Below are positions 22,009 through 34,593 of a stretch of DNA of 64,000 nucleotides, one piece after another. The DNA comes from Spisula solida. Its lineage: Eukaryota > Mollusca > Bivalvia > Venerida > Mactridae. The notes under the pieces are model-generated. The model ran no database searches. It was not told where the DNA came from and worked only from the letters and a program-made list of their open reading frames with translations. The position numbers and the translations under genes are program-made. Location: contig OX365948.1 in assembly GCA_947247005.1 (NCBI GenBank), positions 3,162,001-3,226,000 on the forward strand, in the 5' to 3' direction. Position 1 is the first letter of the stretch; every line of letters starts with the position of its first letter.

Positions 22009-22496
22009 CTGGGTTTAAAATGGCTTAGAGGTCAAAGGTCATATACTTATGCAAGACTTTAATTTTAAATAATATTCCTGTGTCAAGGCAGTGCTGCGGG
22101 GGTATGAATCATCACTCCAATGAAAGCTACAGTTCATCTTCCTCTGTTATTGAAGTGCAGTTCTGATGATCATACTTTAACAATCTATGAAAACAAAAAT
22201 GTCAGATTTCTTCTGACTGGGCAGTATACTTTATTTGGTACCAATCATCCACCAGAACATTACGAGTTCGAGACTCATAAAGGTGCAAATTATTGGTAAT
22301 GAAACAACTATGTTGTGAGAAGTAATATGTAAATCGAGCTCACAGTGTCTCTTTCCTATCCACGACGATAAAGTCCTCGGAATTAAGGAAAGGCGTGAAA
22401 TACTTTCCGCCATGATGCAAATATTGACTTAAACCGCAAAATCATCTTAAATAGTTTCAAATGACATTGAAATTGTGTAATATTCTGTATAAAGAT
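22009..22496. other. Spacer with a perfect DR1 motif
   Basis: AGGTCAAAGGTCA lies at 22,029-22,041. A 60-codon minus frame (22,231-22,413) has no features. 22,080-22,200 contains 'tgaaagctacagttcatctt', not seen elsewhere in the window. Confidence 0.5.
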
Positions 22497-24640
22497 TATA
22501 TTAAGTCAGACAGGGAAGGCAGCACTCAACCCAACCCGCCAAGCACAGAAAACACAAAAACACACAAAACTCAATGCCCAACTAAACCAACCGAGCACAG
22601 GAAACATAAAACACATAAAGAAACAAAGCCCAACTAAACAAGCGACGGTCCGCCCAAGTCCAAGCTGTCGAAAAGTATAATAAATTATACGTAGCTGAAT
22701 GACCCAGCAAAGTTTAAAAGCTGAATAGAAAAGATTCAGCAAACTAAAGGCAGAATGCCTACGCTGAATGACCTAGTTACAACAGTAAAACTGCTGAACT
22801 ACATAGTTTTAGCAGCCTTTAGTCTCAAAAGTTAAGTAACAGTATAAAACGTTGAAAGGACCGATTTCAGCAACAAAATATCTGAAAGCTATAGCCGAGT
22901 GACCTTGTTTCAATGACGTAATTGAACAAATCGAGATATGACGTATTGAACAAGTCATTAAGAATTGCAAGCAATGCAGAAGTCCCCTACTGGTTTAAAG
23001 CTATTTTCAATGTGTCTGTTGCCATAGCAACCACAATTCCCATGATAACCAAAACTTATGGACTGATGGCTAACCAATATTCTCCTTCGGTCAAAAACCG
23101 GTAGGGGACTTACAATAACATAAAATTACCACAGGGGACAGAACTCCACAGCTGTACATAAACTCATGAACGAACCAGTTAGGATGCGAATCGCGGGGAC
23201 GAAATAGTAAGAGGACAACCAGCAAATACGAATAAATAACTCCCAGCTCCATACAACTTTTGGCCCCGGTCGAAAAATTGAATACTGAGAAATTATGACA
23301 TATTATTGATTATTTAAAATTGAAAAACTCCACTGTAAACCGAATAGGCGTTTAAATCCAGATACAAACCCATATTATAATAATTAAACAAAATACGAAA
23401 CTACCGGAAGTAGCACCACCCAACAGAAACCGCGGGACACGCGAGAACAAAAAGGCACAGATAATATACCACTTCAAGGCGCGGAACATGCCCAACATAA
23501 AAAACTAGCACAGGAACATGTAATACAAAACCGGGCATCCAACCCCGAAAGTCTGCTGCTTAAGTCAGTCAAACTAAAACGGAACAAGAGCCAGTTGATA
23601 AGAAATTAAGAACCGGACAACACACACACCTTAAGGACAATCCACAACAGACACTGAATATATGTGTAACCTTGGTCATTTTGTGTGTCACTTTGTTGTC
23701 TTGTCCCTGTGTGTATACATGTTTTTGTTATATTGTATGTATTGCCTAACTGTGTGTATGTCGTCTGTGAGAGAATGATTGGAATGTGTATTGTCCGGCC
23801 TGAGTGAGTTAATCTGAGTGAATGTTGTAGAACTGGTATGCTTGGTGAGTAAGTGATCACGAAAGTCCCCATGCATGAAATTCCTCCCGTACTAATCTTT
23901 TCTTCAGCCCTGCACTTCTTTTGTCAGGCACTCCTTTCAATACTCTTGAAGGAGTCAGACATACTTTACAGTCTTGTCATAAATTATTCTACTATACTTG
24001 TAGATTCTTGATCCTTAATATATTTATTCACTTTCACAAGTGATAAGAGTAATATTTTCTACTGGTCCTGGTAAGTTCTTATTTAAATTATTTGAATTAC
24101 TTACTTGTATTTCGCTTGAATTATGAATTAGATCGAGTTGAATTATGTATTTATAACTTTAATTTATTTAGATTTCGCGATCTGATATACATGTATCATC
24201 AATGAAGAGTATTCTGTTTCTTGTAACTAATTCATGTTGTTCTTATTTTAGGCTCTTGTATATATATATTAATTATATATATTGAATTACGACGAATTGA
24301 GTTGGTGTTATATCTACCCCCATACCCGGTTACATATGCAATTTTGAAAGATACGAAGCAGCCTTGTGCTGGACAACGAATTTGCAGAATGGCACATTCA
24401 AAATTAATAAAGTTTAACAAAAAGGCACAGTGGCCAAATATGTTTGTATTTTTTTCTAATTATACTATTAAGTGGACAATACATACACAGAGGAAGGTTG
24501 ACTAAGGGGCTTCCGCCTTGGTACATTGTACGGACAGTGACACATGCCACTGGGGGCTTAAACGTTTTAAAGTGCACCAAACCTCACACTTACCCAATAG
24601 ACAACCTTATAGAACAGGACAGTGTAAATAAACGTTTGTG
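22497..24640. repeat. Repeat family C/D, longest copy
   Basis: The left half (22,497-23,235) is a direct match to 47,898-48,965: 'attaagtcagacag', 'acaga.aacac', 'gcccaactaaaccaaccgag', 'aagctgtcgaaaagtataat', 'gaactccacagctgtacat', 'gcgaataaataactc'. The right half (23,440-24,640) matches 16,415-16,890 inverted. Removing the LTR leaves about 1.47 kb. The body is full of 'gctgaatgacctagtttc' variants, a degenerate internal repeat. No ORF; class unknown. Confidence 0.82.
23665..24334 (+). mobile_element. Solo LTR
   Basis: A 670 bp block starts TGTAACCTTGG and ends ACCCGGTTACA, so it has the TG...CA ends and a 7 bp terminal inverted repeat TGTAACC/GGTTACA expected of an LTR. It is flanked by TATG at 23,661-23,664 and again at 24,335-24,338. 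In the partial copy at 16.68 kb the same site reads through without insertion and with one TATG-equivalent. A 4-5 bp duplication fits Ty3/Gypsy- or Copia-like elements. No internal region or second LTR is present, so LTR-LTR recombination has removed the coding part. The strand is chosen arbitrarily, because the ends do not give the direction. Confidence 0.85.
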
Positions 24641-25419
24641 ACATATGTGAAGATGTCTCGGGTTTGTACTGTTGATGTATTCCATTGACACGTCAATTAT
24701 TCTCAGGGTTTTTTTTATATAATTTTACAAAGTCTAAACTTGAACTAAGCAATATTCAAAGTTCAAGTAAAAATACCTAGACACTACTAGATGGCACTAC
24801 TATGCTATATATGATATATGATATACATGTATATATATATGATGCTATAACCGTCCACAATAATAATTTCAAATTAAATTGTAAATCAAAGATCTTCCAT
24901 CATCATTATTGATCATTTTCTATCAACTGTCACTTACATGTAGAGCTAGCGATTCGTACACTGTTCTTTGTTAACCTTTCGTGATATGTTGTTTCTTTGG
25001 GGAGCATTCATGAAATCAAATATATCGACTGTTCAGCGAATAACCTGAAATATAACTTAAACACAGTAAATGGTAGATATATCGATGGTCTACTCTAGTA
25101 CAACATACCTAGACCGGATTACAACTATTTCCTGGTCCGTTGATGCGTTTAAGGTTTCGTATACCTCTCAAAACTGCTTGAAAACACAAACACTTGAAAA
25201 ACGCTATTTTCAAGAATGTCATTGAGAGATTTTGAAGAGATTCGACGTTGAAACATAAACTGTGTTTACATACAGAGCATGTTATGTTAAAATGTAGTTT
25301 TGTGTTTATTGATTGTATCTTAATTGAAGCGCGTTACTGAATTCTCGTTCAGATTTTCAGATTTACCTTTATATACGGAACTAGATTTTCTAAACCTTGG
25401 AATGCCAATGTTTCGACAT
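24641..25419. other. Spacer, TA-rich
   Basis: Imperfect TATATGA/ATACATGTATAT repeats at 24,812-24,842; no gene. Confidence 0.5.
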
Positions 25420-25655
25420 TTTCGCGGGTTCCACAGGGTTTTGTGTTTGTATTTTAAAGGTGAAGAAATCATTCCTTGTGTTAGAAAAGTGTTGCAGGAT
25501 AAATACAACACTAGGATAGTTATATTACCTTAATGTATTGGTTCGTCTCCGAAAGGTTTATTCGGCTTGCCAAGGCTCGCCGAAGACACTTTCTCCAACT
25601 CACCCAATAAATTCAAGTAATATAAGGCACTAACCTGGTATTCTCTATTAGTAAT
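25420..25655 (+). repeat. Dispersed repeat H, copy 1
   Basis: Matches 60,028-60,248: 'gcggg.tccacagggtt', 'tgaagaaatcatt', 'gtgttagaaaag.gttgcagg', 'ggttcgtctccgaa', 'ctttctccaactcacc', 'aataaattcaagtaatataa'. The 69-codon plus frame at 25,324-25,533 overlaps it; the same frame is broken in the second copy. The internal hairpin is less perfect here than in copy 2. Confidence 0.8.
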
Positions 25656-26219
25656 GTTTTGGGATTTTTGTAACTGTTTGTAACTTTTTATTTTTCACAT
25701 GTAGTGTTCGATACATACTAACAACACTTTACAAGCATATATAGATTAAAGAATAGATATACATATAACATGCTTACATTTAATATTTATTGAAATCTGT
25801 TATAAAACTAGGTGTGCCTATATTAGAATTCGGCTAAGAGTTTTAGAAGTTTTCTTTGAAACATATTATAGTCACCCTGTCAAAGTTTTATTTATATTTT
25901 GAGCACAACATATGATAAAAAGATTTGTAGAAACAATTTGAAAACAAAGAACAAAGCCTGTATTAGGTTACATATTTATCCTTGCATATACCTACATGTA
26001 TAACATATCTACAGTTGTTTGTACTTACACGCACTGAGTATTTTGTACATGCTTTGTCATTCCAAAGCTTGTAACAGAGTTATTGATACCTACTGTGGTG
26101 AGACTTATAACATAAAAAGAAGAAAAGAAAGAGAGAAAGAAAAGAAATATACGTAGCAAACAACAACTACCATGGTGCATGTTACTAATACTATAGTAAA
26201 ACAATATACATATAGTATG
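25656..26219. other. Spacer with a purine-rich run
   Basis: A GA-rich run lies at 26,116-26,150; the rest is AT-rich without features. Confidence 0.5.
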
Positions 26220-26224
26220 CCCAT

Positions 26225-26965
26225 TGTTGACATTAAAGAATTTGTGCTTAACATTCTATGATTAATTCTAAACTGTAGCCATTGAAGTTTTGAATCTTTT
26301 GTTACTTTAAAGAGGAGATGCGTATACGTGTTTCCAGTAAATAGTATTGTTATTCAGCTCCCCAGTCCATTTTGCCTTTGACTGTATCTCAGTCTTGTTG
26401 AGAATTAGAATATCGTAAATTACCCTGCACCCTTTTTTGTGCTCATAATGTATGTAATATATAGTGGCTGTAATGGGTTAATCAATTTTTTTATCGAGGT
26501 CTGGTCTAAACTAGCCTTATTTATAAAATGTCTAATCGAGTTAATTAATCCTCTATATTGCAAAAAGTTACATTGTATATTTAAAGTGTTTCTAACAAAA
26601 TCAAATGAGTAAAAGTCCTTATCATTGCTTAGAAGGTCGTTAACTAACAGTATTCCTTTTTCTAAGAATTTGTTTTATAGCAAAAGGTTTTATCTCCGAT
26701 TTTGAAGATTTATAATACCAAACTGGCGATAGTGATAAATCTTTAAGTGTGTTAACTTTAACATTATTTGTCATAATGAAGTAACCCTGAACAACATGAT
26801 TCCAAAAAGTGTTTCTTACTGTTGGTATTTTAGATTGTATGAAGTCTCCACAATAGTTTGCAATCTTATTAAGAAAAGGGAACATGGTTTGTACTAATGT
26901 ACTGTACTTTGATTCACGTAATAATATGCGCCGAATCCAAGTTAATTTGTCCTGACAAAGTAAAA
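26225..26965 (-). pseudogene. LINE C-terminal (post-RT) relic, minus strand
   Basis: Reading the minus strand from 26,965 downwards, the translation gives 'CQDKLTWIRRILLRESKYST', then 'MFPFLNKIANYCGDFI' and 'NTFWNHVV'. Further on come 'SLSPVWYYKSSKSEIKP', 'KGILLVNDLLSNDKDFYSF' and, after stops and a frameshift near 26,345-26,310, 'KVTKDSKLQWLQFRINHRML'. This series (KL.W.RR..L, FW..V, PLW.N, GI..I.DLL, W.QyRI.hR.L) is the conserved C-terminal part of one group of animal LINE ORF2 proteins, after the RT domain. The RT itself and the Cys/His end are missing. It is in opposite orientation to, and of a different group from, the LINE at 19-22 kb. Confidence 0.75.
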
Positions 26966-27994
26966 AGATCTACCAAAACACAGAGTTACAGTGATGGGGG
27001 TTGAGAATTATCGACATAGAAAACTATATGTATAGTTTAAAGTTAACTCTATTAGTAATGTTAGTTAAACCCTAAATATTGCTAATACGCATCTTTAAAC
27101 GTTAAAGACCCCCATATTGCAAAGTGGCAAACTACCTTATTTTGAGTGTTTTTTTAATTTGTCGATTGATCAAAAATGCCAATTGACCATATATAAAGAT
27201 AATTAGCATACACTTATCAATTGCTTGGTCATTTTTTGGTTTAAGCCATTCTCTGTTTTAATGCACCGCTGTAGTGAAATAAGATTGATAAAACAACAAA
27301 TTAAAACCCATGGCCAGTCAATAGAACACACAAATATTGCATTCAGAAATATTAGTAAATTAACAAGTTATCATGATTTCTGAATTGTTGCGTTTTCAAA
27401 GCCACTAAGTGTTTATATAGCTGATATATATCTTTTAGCGTCAAATGTTACTGCATATTCAAACATATACAGGCTTGCTTATAGACCATGCCATGTACAG
27501 ACACTTATAGAACAATAACCTATCTGGTTTTAGTAAGTAATACAATTGCGTATTCAGAACATACATGTGGGACCGAGTTAATCTTTGTATTATTTATACA
27601 ACATAAATTACAACTTCTTTTTTTATGAGGAAAGCTTTTACAACCAGCTTGATATTTCGGAGAAATAGCGTTTATCTCTCTCCTATCTTGTAAACTAATG
27701 GAGTGAAGGCCCAAAGGGAGCGATTCTTAATTATTTCCCAAAATTGAAGTAATACGAAGTCGTCACCGATGATTAAATTATCTTCAGGCAATATTAATGA
27801 AAGTTTCAGTGGTTTTGTTTTTTATTTGATCATGCCTCTGTTGTGCACATCGCACATGTGTTTTGTGACGTTATACAATATCGAAAAAATAAAGAAGACA
27901 ATGTTCTCCTCTGACAGCGCCGTATGTGTACACTTCAAACGACATATTTCGTTAAAATGAGCGTCCTGTGACTGGCTTTTACAGTATAGTAACG
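26966..27994. other. Stretch without recognised gene
   Basis: A 64-codon minus frame (27,520-27,714) has several Cys residues (GCKSF, SCNLCC, HVCSEY) but not in a spacing I can assign to a zinc-binding fold. A second, 27,822-28,064, runs into the inverted repeat. Confidence 0.4.
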
Positions 27995-30815
27995 GGTAGA
28001 CACCGTACACCGGACACAGCCCCCTACTTCGCACGAAAACGAAAGTAAAACGATAAGTTTTCAATTATTATTCTGTAAGCATTTATTTGATCAACTTGAA
28101 GTGAAAAAATTAAAGCAGTGGAATGTTTATATCAAAGCCCCAATGTGACCATTTTCATGGATCTTTCCGTATATCTTGACAAGCAGCACCGAACAGTACC
28201 ACTGTTGAAGGCAATGTAGAAAAAGATACATTCTCCTTTTATTACAGCTAAATAATGCGCTTCCCAGGACTCTGTCTAGATTTAAAATTTCACCTGTGAT
28301 GTTTTTTACCTACGTTAAAACCCTCAATAGTAAACACCAACTCACAAGCATGCAATTAAGGAAAAACAACAACGTCTTGTGTACAGTATCTAGCCTTTCA
28401 TTGCACGATATCTAGATTTTTCATCTAGCCACTGTACGGAGTTTATTGGGGTGTACGGTATCATGTTATTATGTTATTTTGGCTTTTTTGAATGAATACA
28501 TGTATGTATTGTATTCAAATAGTGTTAATACGATTATTTTTCGCAAAAAGTACGTATTGATAATAAAACACGGTTGACAATGACAATGTTTATCAGCTTT
28601 GGGCCATCTATACATTGTCGTATAACACAAAATTGAATGTACATTAGTGTGTGTATATATACAGATATATAAAAAATAACAAAATACGAAAGGAGTAATT
28701 AATATTCATTAATTTAATTTTAAAAAAACCCATTGCATTTCACTTTTAGGTGAATACCAATAGTTTTCACATCGTTTTTGATACCCCCGAAGAGCCTTGT
28801 ATTAAACTATGGAGTTTTCATTACTCATTCTTTTATTTTTTAATCTATGCGTTCTGGAGTCGAACATTATTCTTTTCTTTTATATATACGTTGGGTAATC
28901 AAAAAGAAATACGCCACACGCTGTAAAATGACTATCAATACTGATGCAAACAAGAAAAGTGGTATGCCTATTACAAAATATACACTCTCTCTGTCTGCTG
29001 AGTTTCAGAAATATTAATTTATTACTTGAATATATATCAGCAGTTTCACAACCTTGGGTACAGTGACTCGCCGCACACTTGCCACACCCAATTGACGTCA
29101 ATGACGTCATGTACATAAACGGTTAACTATTCGAACGTCACATTGCTCCAATAAATCACTCATATCTCTTAACCATTTATTCAGTATTAAGCAAGTAATA
29201 GTTTATTTGTATAAAAACATTCGCTTTGAAATAAAACATCAAGAATATGTTAGATAATAATTCGATCATTATCGTTATAAAGGCGGCTTTCGTGTATGAC
29301 GTCCGTGTTTGCGAGTGAAGTTCAAAATTGATCGCTCATCTAATGCATTTCTACTTGATATACTAAAGTTTATTTTCCGTCAAAAAACATGTTGTACTAA
29401 CGATATATAAGTATACTTCCGGCAGACTTCTCTATAGATGCCCGTTTCACCATTTTAATTGTTTGTTCTGACTTTATCCCAGTTTGTGAGGAAACTGTAT
29501 ATTTTCAAGCTGTGATTAATCGCCGAAATATATCGGTAGTTAGTTTTCACGGCATATATATTTAAAATAAACACCCTTACATCTAAACCGTTTTACTCTA
29601 CGGTTATTCAATGTTTTGACGTTATGTCCAGTTCATCTGACAAATGTTGCAGGAATAGTTAATAAATCACTACTTATAGTAGAAAATTATATCTTACACC
29701 TACACAACGGCATTAAATGCACCTACACGAATATGATCGTTTTTTGGTTAAATACGTAAACTTTACAAAGTATAGCAATTGTCTCATTTCTTTTTGATCA
29801 CCCCACGTATATATATATATCATAAAAAATATAAATTGACGAAATTAGTAATACTCATATATAATAATAATCATTTTCTATATACATGTACATTCAATTT
29901 TTACGGAAAAATAACTTTATATAAACTGTTACTATTTTTCATAGATATTTAAAAAATGTAAATTACAGTTATCTAATAATGCGCAATAAATCACCTTTAA
30001 CAGTGATTCTTCATTGGCGAAGATAGCGATTTTGCACATCTGTCATCAGTGGGAACGAATGTTGAACCGTCAAGAACACGATTTTTAGTTTCAAACATGT
30101 TATTGTTTAGGAAACTAATGCAATAAAAATGGTGTGCATAAACGTTTTATGACATATTTGTTTAGCAATAGACGCGATATACACACTGATGGGAAAATAG
30201 CATATTTGTCCCCAAGTATTTCGTACCAAATAAAAATATAATTGTACAATTTAGCAATAACAATATTTCGGCAATGTTACGTCATTGAATTATTTGTATT
30301 CCTATCATTTAGATACTTTGGAGTCAAATAAGATACTAACCCCGTACAGAATAGCTAACCCCGATACAGCAGCTAACTAGATACCGTATATAAAAATGTT
30401 ATTATGGCTAGATACCGTACACAAGACAAAGTTGTTTTTCTCCAATTGCATGCTTGTGGGTTTGTGTGTACTAATGAGGGTTTAAACATATTTGAAGAAA
30501 TCACAAGTAACATTTTAAATCTAAAACAGTCCTGAGAAGCGCATATTTTAGCTGTAATATAAGGAAAATGTACGTTTTCTCTGCATTGTCTTTCAACAGT
30601 GGTACTGTTCGGTGCTGCTTGTCAGGAAACAAGGAAATATCAGAGGAAATGACCACACTGGGCTTTGAAATATACATTCCGCTGCTTAAATATGGATCAA
30701 ATAAATATTTACCGAATAATCATGTAAAACTTACGGTCGTCCGAAATAGATATCCACTTTTACTTTCGTTTTCGTGCGAATTAGAGGGCTATACCCGATG
30801 CACGGTGTCTACATG
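27995..30815. mobile_element. 2.8 kb element with ~475 bp inverted arms
   Basis: 27,995-28,470 is the diverged reverse complement of 30,335-30,815. Landmarks: GTAGACACCGT at both tips, 'cgcacgaaaacgaaagtaaaa', 'aaagccc.a.tgtg', 'gacaagcagcaccgaacagt', 'caagcatgcaatt', 'gtcttgtgtac.gtatctagcc'. The tips agree from their first base, suggesting true TIR ends, but I find no clear target duplication. The 1.86 kb interior is AT-rich and non-coding, with two TGACGTCA at 29,093-29,110. An 87-codon frame (30,568-30,831) lies in the right arm and is destroyed in the left arm. Confidence 0.75.
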
Positions 30816-31359
30816 TGCATGTGATGGATAAGGTTACTGATTAAGTGGTTAAGTGATTGCCAAACACAGAACAACTAAAGCTTCAATGATGTTACTTGTG
30901 TTGTTACTTCGACGATTTCTAAGCTGTTATGTTGTATCGGTACAATGTTCCTCGGGCTAACTGCTGGCTTCTGTTCCAGACAAATTCCATAAAACTATCA
31001 ACACATATATTACACCATAATGTGATAGGAATTAATTGCTGACCAGCATCAACACAAGACGTCCCAGTCTTGTCGTTGGATTTGGATAGTTGTCACACCA
31101 TGCAGCTACATGCTGTTCACTTCTCTATATTATTTTTACGGGTGAAATGTAAAACAAGGTTACGTTTTTTAGTAACAGATCGTTATCATGCATTTGTTCC
31201 TGTTGCATCAAACTAATACTAGTAACAAAATGTTGCTAATGCATGTCTGTCTGATTTTGTTTCAAGATTAAACCATGCCAAATGTTTTAAAAGCATTTCA
31301 CGACATGCATTTCTTTATTTTAAGTCGTACGTTACAATTGTATCATCCCTGATGGATTT
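30816..31359. other. Spacer, nothing recognised
   Basis: No open frame of note, no repeat partner found. Confidence 0.45.
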
Positions 31360-31496
31360 TCTCATTTCGGGATTATAAGTAAGCTTGTAATAGCGATATA
31401 AAAATAAAGTTGATTTAAATACTGATGTTTAAAAGGCTACAAACAGTTTTCATATTAGATTTCAAATAATTAGTAAATACAATGCTAATTTCAGCT

Positions 31497-32882
31497 TAAG
31501 GACGTTTGATAGGGTTATGATTTTTTAAATGATACCAAATAATAGGCACAATTGTAGGTTAAAATACTTTAAAGCAACATGTGAAATCCAAAAGGTATTT
31601 CATGGTACTATTTAAGGGGTCATGGGCCCTTTTGCAACATCACTTTTCCAGAACATGACTAAAAATCCTGATATTTCACTACGTATTCATGTTTGCATTA
31701 CAATCGATATTATTTGTTGTTAAAATAATTTCCATGTGTTTAAATGACCAAACACATAGTATTCATACATTCCTAATCACTTGTTGAGTTGATAAGATCA
31801 AGAATAGTAAAAAATTTTGAAACTGACTGCTAAAAAGATACATGAACACAAAATCAGCCGTAGCTCAAAAACGACCTCGATTACCAATATAATTGTATTG
31901 CTCATTTTGTTGATAAAAGTGTACCCAATCCAAAAAATAAATATAAACGATAGGTCACGGTACTACTTTTGGCGCTATGACGTCATTATTGTCCCCCTAT
32001 ATAAAAAAACTAAGTGTAATTGCGTAAAATTGTTATACCAAAAGAGTACTTACATTTGCATATTATATACGCGAAAGTATAGTAAATAAAAACTTAGAAG
32101 AAATTGACGTGTTACAAGAATTATTTAAGGTGCAGTTACGCCATAATTGTGTCCCTTTGCAATGAAAATTGTGGTAAAATGGCGGTAAAATGGTGCAAAA
32201 AAGGCCAAGATAGTACATTTTGCACATATGTTTTCCCATAATTTCTAGTCGTCATAATTTAATTTTGGCTACATGTAAGGATGTTGATTGAAGTGTCTAA
32301 AAATTAAAATAATAATAATAATAACGACTTTATTTATTGTGGATGACATATTAGGTTCTAGACAAATTTTCAATATGGTCCACATAAAACATAGGTTATT
32401 ACTCAACACTTTGTTTCTATTATGACTGATTTATGTCCCCTTTTTCCCAATATGGCAGTGAAGTCGCATTCCATATAGCAAGGGGCACAGATGGGCCCTG
32501 AATCGCTCACTTGAATAATCTTCACAATTTTAGTCAAGTTATCATTAATTTATTCCCTATATATCAGTAAAAGGGGATCTGTGTACTCCCAGGCAATACA
32601 CACACTCATCATTAATGGGTCAGGTAACCCAAGTAATAATTTCAAAGTTCACAAAAAAATAAAAATGTAACCGCAATTTCACGAATAGTGTTTTCATATT
32701 ATTCACTCAGTGAATTTATTTTTACCCCAAAGTACCTATAGTTCTACTAACCCTAGATAGTATCACGACAAACGTTTTGCCCGATTTTTATGACAGTCCG
32801 CTGAAAAAGGCGGCCTCTAACCCTGTTTACGTAATATGCGCATAAATGATGCGTATAAACAACTGTATCAAACGTCCTTAAG
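31497..32882. mobile_element. 1.39 kb TIR element in repeat U
   Basis: Ends TAAGGACGTTTGATA and TATCAAACGTCCTTA are perfect inverted repeats of 15 bp. With flanks the junctions read GCTTAAGG and CCTTAAGG, so either TA (Tc1/mariner-type) or TTAA (piggyBac-type) duplication fits; the ambiguity cannot be settled here. The neighbouring unit 2 reads GCTCGAGAAAT at this place, the empty site. The inside is non-coding apart from a 90-codon frame (31,817-32,089) without known motifs and a LINE tail insertion. Confidence 0.8.
32315..32405 (-). mobile_element. 5'-truncated LINE 3' end with (TTA)n tail
   Basis: On the minus strand: 'gtggaccatattgaaaat ... aataaagtcg(TTATTA)n'. It is the same tail as at 15,990-16,085. 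The microsatellite end marks target-primed insertion into the TIR element, so this LINE is younger than that element. Confidence 0.65.
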
Positions 32883-32984
32883 GAATATATCGTTGTAGGT
32901 TTACCTATGGTATATATGGTCAAGTGTGGGGAAATGAGGATCAGAATTCCAGTTCATTCCATGGTATCTCTCTTAATATATTTG

Positions 32985-33225
32985 ACTCATTTCGGAATTG
33001 AAAGTAATCTCGTAATAGCGAGATAAAAATGAATATAATTCAATTGCGTGATGTTTAATAAGCTGCAAACATTTCCCATACTCGATTTAATATCAGTATT
33101 AAATACAATACACATGTAAGCTCGAGAAATGTAACGTTGTAGTTTTACCTACGGGCAACAAGGCCACATGCATGATCAATATTGCGGAAATGAAGTTCAG
33201 AATCCTACTATTTCAGGGGTACGTT
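32985..33225 (+). repeat. Tandem repeat U, unit 2 (uninterrupted)
   Basis: See unit 1; serves as the empty-site reference for the 1.39 kb element. Confidence 0.75.
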
Positions 33226-33242
33226 GTCTACAAGTTGGTATA

Positions 33243-33645
33243 GATGCCGTCTGTAAAAGAATAGACATTCACTGTATTTCATTGTTCCTCTAACAGAGTA
33301 ATGAACATTCGACAATGGATACCCAATATCAAATATAATAAAAATCAATGTAAGATTACTTTCATCCTACTTTCCTATCTTTAGACAAACAATATCATAT
33401 TCCAACTAACAAAGCTAGGAGAAATAATAATAAGCGGGAAAAATGTTTCACGCTCACGGATATGTCGCCGCTACGTGAACAAAACTTACACATAACTGTA
33501 ATTACTATAATTATATTACATCGATTCTTTCCTTGAAATAATTATATTCCTTCAACAGTTCCAGATTTATTGACTATGAAAATCACGGCTATTTTGTCCT
33601 CATGTGTACAACAGTGGTTTATGTTATTGTTTTGTCATAATCCAA
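33243..33645 (+). repeat. Dispersed repeat S, copy 2
   Basis: Inverted partner of 18,540-18,930, over nearly the same length. Both copies end close to 'cagtggtttatgtta', which may mark a true end. Confidence 0.75.
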
Positions 33646-34593
33646 TGTACGTTCCAGTGATACGGTCCTAAAATACCCAGTACTTGGCTATACAATGCCG
33701 ACCAAAAATAAGTATACAGTAAATGATTGTTGCAAAATTAAACTTAGTTAAATTATTTAATATCTGTTTATCAGATGGTCATAATTATACTAGTTTCTGA
33801 AACTACAGTTACTAAATGAGTCAAAATAGACACAGCAATAAAATTGAAGATGTTCGGAACTAAAATAACCATGTGATCAAAAAGTCTGAATTTTCCATCT
33901 CTTTGTGACAAAGTTACCATTCAAGAGGGACAAAGGAACTTTAGATTGTGCACTTAGGGTACCAATTAATGTAGGACCTTTCCATTTCATAAACAAAAAT
34001 ATTCAGTTTCTTCAAATATATTGTTGCTTTACTGTTCTGCAAATAGTATCATTACAGGCAAGTAAGCGGGCAAATAACATCTGTATACTTTTTTTTTGGT
34101 GGGCAGTGTATGATCTTATGAAAGTTTTAGAGCTTGCATTTGGTACCACCCTAACACCATGCTTCCTGTCTTGTGCCAATGATCTTACACTATGAGTCCC
34201 AGCGTTACGTTCCTCTAAAATCATGATCAATATTGATCTAACCTCACTTAAGGATAATGACAACCAATCAGATCACACTATATCAACATCTTGGTCAGTA
34301 ACAGGCGATATTATTGGTTATCTTTATTCTCCAATTAAACAAGATCAATATTGAAAACTAACCCTGGACTATGCTCAAAAATGACAAATTATGTTTTTCT
34401 ACACATACACCCGTGAAATGTTGGTCGTTCCATTGTGTAAACATAATTATTGAATTACTACATTTTGTTCTCAAAGATTTCTTGTTGTTAATACTAGTCT
34501 TTCTTCAATTCTAAAACATGTTGTAACATTATTACATTAAGTAATTATTAAGTATGTTGATTCTTATGTTTATTATGTTTCAGAACTTAGCTA
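33646..34593. other. Stretch with two overlapping open frames
   Basis: 33,905-34,195 (plus, 96 codons) and 34,012-34,263 (minus, 83 codons) overlap. The minus frame is Ser/Arg-rich with 'SLAQDRKHGVRVVPNASSK'; it has some protein-like texture but matches nothing I know. I do not call a gene. Confidence 0.4.

Larger units (their letters stand above)
31360..32955 (+). repeat. Tandem repeat U, unit 1 (split)
   Basis: The parts 31,360-31,496 and 32,882-32,955 together match the adjacent unit 32,985-33,225: 'ctcatttcgg.attaa.agtaa', 'cgtaatagcgata.aaaat', 'gatgttta.aa.gct.caaac', then 'atcgttgtaggtttaccta', 'gaaatgag..tcagaat'. The gap in the alignment is exactly the TIR element. Confidence 0.78.

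Noticed and set aside
33905..34263. Overlapping 96- and 83-codon frames as a possible gene
   Set aside because: No motif, no ordered splice sites and opposing strands; the minus frame's protein-like texture is not enough.
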